Source of the DNA: DATFWC01 sp045801465 | GTDB lineage: Bacteria; Pseudomonadota; Alphaproteobacteria; Rhizobiales; Xanthobacteraceae | Direction: 5' to 3' | Length of the DNA: 37,862 nucleotides | NCBI GenBank assembly: GCA_045801465.1 | Contig: JBJMSU010000246.1 | Coordinates: forward strand, 1 to 37,862 | Notes under the pieces: generated by a model | The model's input: the letters and a program-made list of their open reading frames with translations, nothing else | Databases searched by the model: none | What the model was told of the DNA's origin: nothing | Program-made: the position numbers and the translations under genes | In this document: positions 22,637 to 30,093 of the stretch, piece by piece | Numbering within the stretch: the first letter of the stretch is position 1 | How the letters are laid out: every line of letters starts with the position of its first letter

Positions 22637-23949
22637 CTTGGTGGGTCGCGCTCACCGGCGGCATGGTGCTGCTGTTGTCCTTGTTCCTGCTCGGCGTGCC
22701 GATCTTCGTCGCCTTCGTGGTGCTCAACGTTATCGGCGTGTTCGCCTTCTTCGGCGCGTCGGGCTTCGGCCTGTTCGCCAACAGCATCTATGCCACCGCC
22801 ACCTTGGGGGCGTTGTCGGCGGTGCCGCTCTTCATCGTCATGGGGGAGATTCTGTTCCGCTCCGGCGCCATGGACGTGCTGTTCGATTCGCTCGACCGCC
22901 TCATCGGCCGCATCCGCGGCCGCCAATATGTCTTATGCATCGTGCTCTCGGCCATTCTCGGCGCGCTGTCGGGCGCCGCCATGGCGGTGGCCGGCCTGCT
23001 CGGCCGCTCGCTGTTTCCCACCATGCGCAAGCGCGGCTACGACACGCAGTTCTCGGCCGGCACGATTCTCGCCGGTGCCAGCCTCGATCCGATCATCCCG
23101 CCGAGCGTGCTCGCCGTCATCATTGCGACCTTGGCGGATGTCTCCGCCGGCAAGATGCTGATCGCCGGCATCCTGCCCGGCCTCCTGCTGACCGGCATGT
23201 TCCTCGTCTACATCATCGTGCGCGTGCGCTATGAGCCCACCCTTGCGCCCGACATCGCCGTCGACATGGCCGAGCGCAAGAGCGGCAGCGCGCTCCTGGC
23301 GCTCGCCCGGATGGTCCCTTCGGTGTTCGTCTTCTTCATGGTCATGGGGCTGATCATGCTCGGCATCGCCACGCCGACCGAAGCCGCGGCGACCGGCGTG
23401 CTCGGCGCCATCCTGCTCGCGGCATATTACCGCGGCCTGTCGTGGCGGATGATCGCGGACGCGCTCGCTTCGGCCGCGACCGTCGCCTCGCTACTCCTCG
23501 TCATCATGTGCTCGGCCGTGATGTTTTCGCAGCTCCTGACGTTCACCGGCGCCACTCGCGCCCTCGGCCAGTTCGTCGTCGACCTCAAGCTTTCCGGCGC
23601 GCTCATGCTGTTCGCCATGATGGCGCTGCCGTTCGTCCTGTTCATGTTTCTCGACCAGGTCGCTCTGATGCTGGTGCTGATCCCGATCTATCAGCCCATC
23701 ATCAGGATCTACGACTTCGACCCGATCTGGTTCTGGACGCTGTTCCTGGTCGTCGCCACCGTCGGCGGCCTCACCCCGCCGTTCGGCTACGTGCTGTTCG
23801 CGCTCAAGAGCGCCGCCCCCGACGTGCCGATGACGACGATCTTCCGCGCCTCATGGCCGTTCGTGTGGATCATCTGCCTCGGCATGCTGATCATGGCGCT
23901 CGTTCCCGACATCATCACCTTGCTGCCGCGCCTGATGGGCTCGAAGTGA
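22633..23949 (+). CDS. dctM: TRAP transporter large permease subunit
   Basis: The 438-residue protein has a dozen hydrophobic segments and DctM signatures: LSAVPLFIVMGEILFRSGAM, LGALSGAAMAVAGLLGRSLF, ILAGASLDPIIPPSVLAVII, GIATPTEAAATGVLGA and VGGLTPPFGYVLFALKS. It forms the transport channel with DctQ. The start is the ATG overlapping the dctQ stop. No DctP-type receptor gene lies in the window, so the substrate is unknown; the neighbouring aromatic genes make an aromatic or ring-cleavage acid possible. It is followed directly by a transposase remnant. Confidence 0.93.
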   Translation: MTWWVALTGGMVLLLSLFLLGVPIFVAFVVLNVIGVFAFFGASGFGLFANSIYATATLGALSAVPLFIVMGEILFRSGAMDVLFDSLDRLIGRIRGRQYVLCIVLSAILGALSGAAMAVAGLLGRSLFPTMRKRGYDTQFSAGTILAGASLDPIIPPSVLAVIIATLADVSAGKMLIAGILPGLLLTGMFLVYIIVRVRYEPTLAPDIAVDMAERKSGSALLALARMVPSVFVFFMVMGLIMLGIATPTEAAATGVLGAILLAAYYRGLSWRMIADALASAATVASLLLVIMCSAVMFSQLLTFTGATRALGQFVVDLKLSGALMLFAMMALPFVLFMFLDQVALMLVLIPIYQPIIRIYDFDPIWFWTLFLVVATVGGLTPPFGYVLFALKSAAPDVPMTTIFRASWPFVWIICLGMLIMALVPDIITLLPRLMGSK

Positions 23950-24225
23950 CGGAGCTGCGGCGCCGAGTTGTCGAAGATGTGCACTTGGCTGCTGGAGGCG
24001 GCGCAGACGAGCGAGAAGGCGATCGCACGCATCCTCAAGACCTATCGCATTCGCCGCTTGAATGCCGCAGAAGTGCTGCGCATCCTGCGCCAGCCGCCGC
24101 TCGTGGTGGCGCCCGGAACAACCGAGGCCGCGACTGCCCATATCCGCACCATCGCGGCGCGTCTGCGGCTCATCAATCAGCAGCGCGGGGTTACCGCCCC
24201 GCCAATTACGCTTTACAAACGCTAG
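23950..24225 (+). pseudogene. IS110-family transposase remnant
   Basis: An open frame of about 90 codons, starting directly after the dctM stop with no proper start codon (a TTG occurs at 23968). Its residues EKAIARILKTYRIRRLNAAE, then ILRQPPLVVAPGTTEAATAH and IRTIAARLRLINQQ match the middle of IS110-type transposases as I know them. Neither the N-terminal DEDD catalytic part nor the C-terminal serine-containing domain is present, so it cannot be active. No terminal repeats are visible. It marks a past insertion between the TRAP genes and the lig operon, and fills the only interval over 300 bases without an intact gene. Confidence 0.6.
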
Positions 24226-24259
24226 GAGGTCCTACTGATTCCTGCAAGGAGACGGATCC

Positions 24260-25135
24260 GTGGCGATGAGCGCCGGCTATATTCCGTTCCATCCCAATCC
24301 GTCGAAGCCGCGTTACCGGCCGCCCGCCGGCGCGGTCGATGCGCATTGTCACGTCTTCGGCCCCGAGCACAGGTTTCCCTACGCGCCGGAACGCAAGTAC
24401 ACGCCGTGCGACGCACCCAAGGAAAAGCTGTTCGCGCTGCGGGATTTTCTTGGGTTCGACAAGAACGTGATCGTGCAGGCGAGCTGTCACAGCAAGGACA
24501 ATCGGGCCATGGTCGATGCGCTCGAGAGCGCCAACGGCAAGGCCAGAGGCGTGGCCTTCGTGGGCCAAGAGGTGACCGACGGCGAGCTCGAGGCCATGGA
24601 CCGCGCCGGCGTCCGCGGCGTGCGCTTCAACTTCGTCAAGCGGCTGGTGGATTTCACGCCGCGCGACGTGCTGGAGCGCATCGCGGCCCGTGTCGCCCCG
24701 CTTCGCTGGCACATCGTCGTCTATTTCGAAATGCCTGATCTCCCTGAGCTCGAGCCCTTCTTCACCGCGCTGCCGACGACCGTGGTGGTCGATCACATGG
24801 GGGTGCCGAGCGTGGCGAAAGGGGTCGAGCATCCGGAAAATCAGCGCTTCATCCGGCTATTGGAGACGCACGAGAACTTCTGGAGCAAGGTGACGTGCCC
24901 GGAGCGCATGACGCTTGCCGGCCCCCCTTACGACGATGTCGTGCCGTTCGCCCGCACCCTGGTCGGACGCTTTCCGGACCGCGTCCTGTGGGGCACCGAT
25001 TGGCCGCATCCGAACATGAAAAAGGAAGCGCCCGACGATGGGGTCCTGGTGGACGTGATCCCGAAGATTGCGCCGACCGCGGCCCTGCAAAAGGCGCTTC
25101 TGGTCGACAATCCCATGCGGCTTTATTGGGCCTGA
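24260..25135 (+). CDS. ligI: 2-Pyrone-4,6-dicarboxylate hydrolase
   Basis: LigI opens the lactone ring of 2-pyrone-4,6-dicarboxylate to 4-oxalomesaconate in the protocatechuate 4,5-cleavage pathway. The 291-residue protein follows Sphingobium LigI closely: GAVDAHCHVFGPEHRFPYAP, ERKYTPCDAPKEKLFALRDF, GVRGVRFNFVKRLVDFTP, FFTALPTTVVVDHMGVPSV, VTCPERMTL and RVLWGTDWPHPNMKKEAPDD. It is an amidohydrolase-superfamily enzyme that needs no metal for catalysis in studied members. The GTG at 24260 lies nine bases after AAGGAG and is preferred; an ATG at 24266 would give a shorter product. The neighbouring ligA, ligB and ligC genes fix the pathway. Confidence 0.95.
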   Translation: MAMSAGYIPFHPNPSKPRYRPPAGAVDAHCHVFGPEHRFPYAPERKYTPCDAPKEKLFALRDFLGFDKNVIVQASCHSKDNRAMVDALESANGKARGVAFVGQEVTDGELEAMDRAGVRGVRFNFVKRLVDFTPRDVLERIAARVAPLRWHIVVYFEMPDLPELEPFFTALPTTVVVDHMGVPSVAKGVEHPENQRFIRLLETHENFWSKVTCPERMTLAGPPYDDVVPFARTLVGRFPDRVLWGTDWPHPNMKKEAPDDGVLVDVIPKIAPTAALQKALLVDNPMRLYWA

Positions 25136-25141
25136 GCGGCG

Positions 25142-25168
25142 TTGCAAAGGTGCGCCCCGGATTATAAT
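25142..25168 (+). promoter_or_regulatory. Candidate promoter of ligABC
   Basis: In the 103-base gap between ligI and ligA, TTGCAA (25142-25147) and a perfect TATAAT (25163-25168) are separated by 15 bases. The spacing is short of the ideal 17, but a consensus -10 is rare in such GC-rich sequence. It would start a transcript about 65 bases before the ligA ATG. Confidence 0.4.
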
Positions 25169-25238
25169 GGTGATCCGAAACTCGTTGCTGTGGCGCAGGT
25201 CGTCAGCGCCTGAGCCACTGTCTGCAGGAGACGTTGAA

Positions 25239-25697
25239 ATGCCCCGCGAACAACACGATTACGACGATATCCCGGGCACGTTCGTGTTCGACGCCGAGCG
25301 ATCGCGCCAGGGCTATAACCTCAACATGTTCTGCATGTCGCTGATGAAGGAGGAGAACCGCAAAGCCTTCAAGGCGAATGAAGCCGCCTATCTCGACAAG
25401 TTCCGGCTGACGCCGGAACAGCGCGAGGCCATCCTCAAGCGGCAATACAACCGGATGCTCGAGCTCGGCGGCAACATCTACTTTACCGCCAAGCTGGGCG
25501 CGACCGATGGCCACTCGTTCCAGCACATGGCGGCGGTGATGACCGGCTCGACCCAGGAGGACTACGCCAAGATGATGCTGGCCGGCGGCCGATCGGTCGA
25601 AGGCAACCGCAGCAGGTCGGGCGCCGAGAAGCGCGCAAAGTCCGCACGCAAATCCAAACCGAAAACCCGCAGCAAGTCAGGATCGAAACGTGGCTAG
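25239..25697 (+). CDS. ligA: Protocatechuate 4,5-dioxygenase alpha subunit
   Basis: The small subunit caps the active site of the LigAB extradiol dioxygenase, which opens protocatechuate between C4 and C5. The 152-residue protein shows DDIPGTFVFDAERSRQGYNL, NMFCMSLMKEENRKAFKANE, FRLTPEQREAILKRQYNRML and GATDGHSFQHMAAVMTG, all LigA hallmarks. The last 35 or so residues are a basic low-complexity tail (KRAKSARKSKPKTRSKSGSK) absent from the classical enzyme. The ATG at 25239 follows AGGAG by eight bases. The stop overlaps the ligB start. Confidence 0.95.
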   Translation: MPREQHDYDDIPGTFVFDAERSRQGYNLNMFCMSLMKEENRKAFKANEAAYLDKFRLTPEQREAILKRQYNRMLELGGNIYFTAKLGATDGHSFQHMAAVMTGSTQEDYAKMMLAGGRSVEGNRSRSGAEKRAKSARKSKPKTRSKSGSKRG

Positions 25698-26640
25698 GAT
25701 CATCGCAGGAATTTCTTCGTCGCACGTGCCGGCGATCGGCGCGGCCATCGATAACGGCAGGACGCAGGAGCCCTATTGGCAGCGCGTCTTCTCCGGCTTC
25801 GAGAAATCCAAGGAGTGGATGGCGAAGGCGAAACCGGACGTCGTCATCGGCATCTACAACGACCACGCCTCCGCCTTCTCGGTCGAGATCATCCCCACCT
25901 TCGCGCTCGGCTGCGCGGCGGAATTTCCGCCCGCCGACGAAGGCTGGGGGCCGCGGCCGGTGCCGGTGGTGAAGGGCCATCCCGAACTCGCCTCGCATAT
26001 CGCCCAGTCCGTCATTCTCGACGAGTTCGATCTCACCATCGTCAACAAGATGGAGGTCGACCACGGGCTCACGGTGCCGCTGAACCTGATGTTCGGGTCA
26101 CCGAAGGAATGGCCGTGCCCAGTCATTCCGCTCGCCGTCAACGTCGTGCAGTACCCGCCGCCCACCGGCCGCCGCTGCTTCATGCTCGGCAAGGCCATCC
26201 GCAAGGCGGTGGAATCCTATCCCGAGGATCTCAAGGTCGTGGTGTTCGGCACCGGAGGCATGTCGCACCAGATTTCCGGGCCGCGCGCCGGCCTGATCAA
26301 CAGCAAGTTCGACAAGGCCTTCCTCGACAACCTGACCAAGGACCCGAAGAAGCTCACCCGCATCTCCCACCTCGAATTCATGCGCGAGGCCGGGGCCGAA
26401 GGCATCGAGATGGTGATGTGGCTGGTCATGCGCGGCGCGATCGACGACAAGGTGGACGAGGTCTACCGCTTCTATACCGTGCCGGCCTCGAACACGGCGG
26501 TCGGCCACATCATCCTCGAGAACAGGCAACGGTCCGGGCCCAAGCGCACGGCTGCGCGCAAGAGTAAGAGCAAGCGCAGCGCGCCGGCCACGACCAGGCG
26601 CGCGGCCGCGCGCGCGAAGACGGCCGTACGGAAAGGTTGA
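25690..26640 (+). CDS. ligB: Protocatechuate 4,5-dioxygenase beta (catalytic) subunit
   Basis: This type II extradiol dioxygenase subunit binds the catalytic Fe(II). The 316-residue protein has the ligands expected of LigB: His12 in SSSHVPAIG, His59 in YNDHASAF, and a glutamate in AEGIEMVMWLVMRGA; the catalytic histidine is in GTGGMSHQISGPRAG. The GTG start at 25690 overlaps the end of ligA by eight bases, giving coupled translation of the subunits. As in LigA, a basic Lys/Arg/Ala tail of about 35 residues (KRTAARKSKSKRSAPATTRR) follows the catalytic domain. Gallate or related diols could also be substrates. Confidence 0.95.
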   Translation: MARIIAGISSSHVPAIGAAIDNGRTQEPYWQRVFSGFEKSKEWMAKAKPDVVIGIYNDHASAFSVEIIPTFALGCAAEFPPADEGWGPRPVPVVKGHPELASHIAQSVILDEFDLTIVNKMEVDHGLTVPLNLMFGSPKEWPCPVIPLAVNVVQYPPPTGRRCFMLGKAIRKAVESYPEDLKVVVFGTGGMSHQISGPRAGLINSKFDKAFLDNLTKDPKKLTRISHLEFMREAGAEGIEMVMWLVMRGAIDDKVDEVYRFYTVPASNTAVGHIILENRQRSGPKRTAARKSKSKRSAPATTRRAAARAKTAVRKG

Positions 26641-26643
26641 GCA

Positions 26644-27600
26644 ATGAAAATTTGCGTTGCCGGCCAGGGCGCCTTCGGCCAGAAACACCTGGACGCCTTG
26701 AAACGCATTCCCGAGGTGGAAGTCACCTCGCTGGTGGGCGGCAATCAGGATGCGACCGCGGAGGTCGCCAAGAAGTACGGCATTCCCCACTATACCGGCG
26801 AGCTCAGCGAGGGCATTAAGCGCGCCGACGCGGTGATCCTGACCACGCCCACCAAGATGCACTTCCGTCAAGGCGAGCAGGTCATGCGCGCCGGCAAGCA
26901 TGTGCTGATCGAAATCCCGATTACCGACAGCGTCGAGGACGCCGATAATCTGGTGCGGATCGCCAAGGAGACCGGCGTCGTGGCCATGGGCGGCCATGTC
27001 CGCCGCTTCAACCCCAGTCACCAGTGGATCCACAAGCGCATCGAGAAGGGCGAGCTCACGATCCAGCAAATGGACGTGCAGACCTACTTCTTCCGCCGCA
27101 GGAACATCAATGCGGCCGGCAATCCGCGCAGCTGGACCGACCATCTGCTGTGGCACCATGCCGCCCACACGATCGACCTGTTCCAGTACCAGGCCGGCGA
27201 GACCATCTCCGACTGCTATGCGGTGCAGGGACCGATCCACCCTGAGCTCAATATCGCCATGGACATGGGCATCGTAGCGAGAGTGCCGTCGGGCGCGATC
27301 CTCACGCTGTCGCTCTCGTTCAACAACGACGGGCCGCTCGGCTCGTTCTTCCGCTACATCTGCGACAACGGCACCTACAAGGCGTTCTACGACGACCTGT
27401 CCGACGGCAAGGACAACCGCATCGACGTGTCGAAAGTGGACGTGTCGATGGACGGCATCGAGCTCGAGGACCGCGAATTCATCGCCGCCATCAGGGAGAA
27501 GCGCGAGCCGAACGCCAGCCTCGCCCAGGTCCTTCCCTGCATGCGCGTGCTTGGCCGGCTGGAGCAGATCGTCGACCCGAAGCGCCAGGCGCACGCATAA
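26644..27600 (+). CDS. ligC: 4-Carboxy-2-hydroxymuconate-6-semialdehyde dehydrogenase
   Basis: LigC oxidises the hemiacetal form of the LigAB product to 2-pyrone-4,6-dicarboxylate with NADP, supplying LigI. The 318-residue Gfo/Idh/MocA-type protein begins MKICVAGQGAFGQKHLDALK (Rossmann loop) and matches known LigC in GHVRRFNPSHQWIHKRIEKG, IQQMDVQTYFFRRRNINAAG, PRSWTDHLLWHHAAHTIDLF and SLSFNNDGPLGSFFRYICDN. It starts three bases after the ligB stop, so ligA, ligB and ligC are one transcript. The later genes (ligU, ligJ, ligK) are not in the window. Confidence 0.95.
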   Translation: MKICVAGQGAFGQKHLDALKRIPEVEVTSLVGGNQDATAEVAKKYGIPHYTGELSEGIKRADAVILTTPTKMHFRQGEQVMRAGKHVLIEIPITDSVEDADNLVRIAKETGVVAMGGHVRRFNPSHQWIHKRIEKGELTIQQMDVQTYFFRRRNINAAGNPRSWTDHLLWHHAAHTIDLFQYQAGETISDCYAVQGPIHPELNIAMDMGIVARVPSGAILTLSLSFNNDGPLGSFFRYICDNGTYKAFYDDLSDGKDNRIDVSKVDVSMDGIELEDREFIAAIREKREPNASLAQVLPCMRVLGRLEQIVDPKRQAHA

Positions 27601-27718
27601 CACTTGCGGCGGGGGCGCGCAGGGGGCAAGCGCCGGCCCTGGGCTCACGCCGGCGGTGCGGGCTTCACCTTTGCGAAAAGTGATCCTGGCGCCCGCCGGC
27701 GGCGCTTCTCTCCACGGT

Positions 27719-27737
27719 GTTTCCGCTGTACGGAAAC
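27719..27737. promoter_or_regulatory. Perfect inverted repeat upstream of the LIV-type operon, candidate operator
   Basis: GTTTCCG-CTGTA-CGGAAAC is a perfect seven-base inverted repeat with a five-base centre, in the 210-base gap after ligC and 74 bases before the binding-protein ATG. A TATACT at 27784-27789 could be a -10 box. The geometry suits a dimeric repressor such as an IclR- or GntR-type protein; the regulator is not in the window. Confidence 0.4.
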
Positions 27738-27810
27738 GGCGGAACAAGTTGGAACTCAAACTATTTGCTCGGGTCGGTTGAGCTATACTCGACGAAACGG
27801 AGGAAACGTG

Positions 27811-28983
27811 ATGCACAGATACTTGGTTTCAGGCTTGGCGGCGTTCGCGCTTGCCGCGGTCGCTGGAGATGCGCTTGCCCAAGACGCCGTGAAGATCGGG
27901 CTCATCCTGCCGATGACCGGCCAGCAGACCTCGACCGGTAAGCAGATCGACGCCGCGGTCCGTCTCTACATGCAGCAGAACGGCAGCACGGTCGCGGGCA
28001 AGAAGATCGAGGTGATCCTCAAGGATGACGCCGCCGTCCCCGACACGACCAAACGCCTCGCCCAGGAATTGATCGTCAACGACAAGGTGAGCTTCATCGC
28101 CGGCTTCGGCGTCACCCCGGCCGCGCTTGCTGCGGCTCCGCTGGCGACCCAGGCCAAGGTCCCGCAGATCGTTATGGCGGCGGGCACCTCCATCATCACC
28201 GAGCGCTCGCCCTATATCGCCCGCACCAGCTTCACCCTGGCCCAGTCGACCGTTCCCATGGCCGAATGGGCGGCCAAGAACGGCATCAAGAAGGTCGCCA
28301 CGATGGTGTCGGACTACGCGCCGGGGGCGGACGCGCAGGGCTCGTTCAAGGACGCCTTCAGCAAGGCCGGCGGGGAGATCGTCGCCGAGATCAAATTCCC
28401 GCTGGCGAGCCCGGATTTCGCGCCGTTCCTGCAGCGTGCGGCGGATGCCAAGCCCGACGCGGTGTTCGTGTTCGTCCCGTCGGGGCAGGGCGCGCAGTTC
28501 GTCAAGCAGTTCGTCGAGCGCGGGCTCGACAAGGCCGGCGTGAAGATCATCGGCCCGGGCGACGTCACCGACGACGACCTTCTCAACGGCATGGGCGACG
28601 TGGTGATCGGCACGGTGACGGCGCACTTCTACTCGGCGGCGCACCCCTCGGAGAAGAACAAGGCGTTCGTCGACGCGTTCAAGAAAGCGAACAACTTCCG
28701 GCCGAACTTCATGGCGGTGGGCGGCTACGATGGCATCCATCTGATCTACGAAGCGATCAAGAAGACGAATGGCGCAACCGACGGCGAGGCGCTCATCAAT
28801 GCCATCAAGGGCATGAAATGGGAGAGCCCGCGGGGCCCGGTCCAGATCGATCCTGACACCCGGGACATCATCCAGAACGTCTATATGCGCAAGGTTGAGA
28901 AGACCGGCGGCGAACTGTACAACGTCGAGTTCGCGACGTTCGACGCGATCAAGGATCCGATCAAGGCTGCCGCCAAGAAGTAG
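27811..28983 (+). CDS. LIV-type ABC transporter periplasmic substrate-binding protein
   Basis: The 390-residue protein has a signal peptide (MHRYLVSGLAAFALAAVAGD, cleavage after ALA) and then AVKIGLILPMTGQQTSTGKQ, the first strand of type I periplasmic-binding folds of the branched-chain amino acid (HAAT) group. VSFIAGFGVTPAALAAAP, VATMVSDYAPGADAQGSF and AVGGYDGIHLIYEAIKK continue the pattern. GGAGG lies seven bases before the ATG at 27811. It is first of an SBP-livH-livM-livG-livF run placed next to ligIABC, which favours an aromatic acid or another lignin-derived ligand over leucine; many such systems carry aromatic acids. The ligand is unproven. Confidence 0.9.
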   Translation: MHRYLVSGLAAFALAAVAGDALAQDAVKIGLILPMTGQQTSTGKQIDAAVRLYMQQNGSTVAGKKIEVILKDDAAVPDTTKRLAQELIVNDKVSFIAGFGVTPAALAAAPLATQAKVPQIVMAAGTSIITERSPYIARTSFTLAQSTVPMAEWAAKNGIKKVATMVSDYAPGADAQGSFKDAFSKAGGEIVAEIKFPLASPDFAPFLQRAADAKPDAVFVFVPSGQGAQFVKQFVERGLDKAGVKIIGPGDVTDDDLLNGMGDVVIGTVTAHFYSAAHPSEKNKAFVDAFKKANNFRPNFMAVGGYDGIHLIYEAIKKTNGATDGEALINAIKGMKWESPRGPVQIDPDTRDIIQNVYMRKVEKTGGELYNVEFATFDAIKDPIKAAAKK

Positions 28984-29037
28984 CCGAGCAACGACCCGCA
29001 ACACGGGGAAATTTGAGGGACGTAGAGAGGCGCAGCT

Positions 29038-29158
29038 TCACCTCTCCCGATTGGGGAGAGGTCGGCGCGCGCCGCGCGCCGGGTGAGGGGGACTGTCTTG
29101 GCTTCTACCATGAATCTTATCCCCCTCACCCCAACTCTCTCCCCGCTGGGGAGAGGGA
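29038..29158. repeat. Pair of opposed CCTCTCCCC-type palindromic repeats
   Basis: The left unit (29038-29093) reads CACCTCTCCCGATTGGGGAG and ends GGGTGAGGGGGAC. The right unit (29121-29158) begins CCCCCTCACCCC and ends CCGCTGGGGAGAGGGA, the same motif reversed. They fill most of the 236 bases between the binding-protein gene and livH. The same family occurs at 37647-37711. In the transcript the pair could fold into a large hairpin and lower read-through, raising binding protein over permease, a common need in ABC operons; that role is inferred. Confidence 0.8.
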
Positions 29159-29219
29159 GCGCGCCCAGTTTGCCGCTACTCTTTCGAGCAAACGACAAGG
29201 CGCTGGGGCAGCGACGTCC

Positions 29220-30080
29220 ATGCTGACGATTCTGTTCGACGGTATTGCCTACGGCATGCTGCTGTTCGTCCTGGCATGCGGGCTCGCCGTCACCCTGGGG
29301 CTGATGAACTTCGTCAATCTCGCCCATGGCTCGTTCGCCATGGCGGGCGGATATATCAGCCTCGTTCTCGTCAACCGTCACGGCGTGCCGTTCTTTGCCG
29401 CCCTGCCGCTCGCCTTCGTGGTGACGGCGCTCATCGGTGCCCTGTTCGAGCGCACCCTCTACGTCCATGTCTATGCGAAGTCCCACCTCGACCAGGTGCT
29501 GTTCACCATCGGTCTCGTCTTCATGTCGGTCGCCGCGGTCGATTACGTCATGGGATCGCAGCAGCAGTACATCCAGCTCCCCGCCATGCTGCAGGGGCAG
29601 GTGAATCTGCTCGGGCTCAACGTCGGCAAATACCGGCTGCTCATCATCGTGATCTGCGGGCTGTTGACGATCGCGCTGCAGCTCACTCTGGCCCGCACGC
29701 GATTCGGCAGTCGCCTGCGCGCGTCGGTCGACGACCCGCGCGTCGCCAGCGGGCTCGGCATCCACGTCAATGGCGTGTTCGCCGTCACCTTTGCGGTCGG
29801 CTCGGGTCTGGCCGGTCTCGGCGGTGCGCTGGGGGCGGAAATCCTCGGCCTCGACCCGACCTTCCCGCTGAAATTCATGATCTACTTCCTGATCGTGGTG
29901 ACGGTCGGCGGCACCTCCAGCATCACCGGTCCGTTCCTCGCCTCGCTCCTGCTCGGCATCGGCGATGTTGCCGGCAAATATTACGTGCCGAAGTTCGGCG
30001 CATTCGTGATCTACACGATCATGATCGTAGTCCTGATCTGGCGGCCGCAAGGCCTGTTCGCGCGGGCGACGGCGCGATGA
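29220..30080 (+). CDS. livH: LIV-type ABC transporter permease LivH
   Basis: A 286-residue inner-membrane protein with eight or so hydrophobic segments. LivH signatures are ILFDGIAYGMLLFVLACGLA, LGLMNFVNLAHGSFAMAGGY, SRLRASVDDPRVASGLGIHV and IVVTVGGTSSITGPFLASLL. It forms half of the membrane channel with LivM. The ATG at 29220 fits homologues (MLTILFDG); only a weak GGGG ribosome site is visible. It is separated from livM by 13 bases. Confidence 0.92.
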   Translation: MLTILFDGIAYGMLLFVLACGLAVTLGLMNFVNLAHGSFAMAGGYISLVLVNRHGVPFFAALPLAFVVTALIGALFERTLYVHVYAKSHLDQVLFTIGLVFMSVAAVDYVMGSQQQYIQLPAMLQGQVNLLGLNVGKYRLLIIVICGLLTIALQLTLARTRFGSRLRASVDDPRVASGLGIHVNGVFAVTFAVGSGLAGLGGALGAEILGLDPTFPLKFMIYFLIVVTVGGTSSITGPFLASLLLGIGDVAGKYYVPKFGAFVIYTIMIVVLIWRPQGLFARATAR

Positions 30081-30093
30081 GCGGCGGAGAGCC

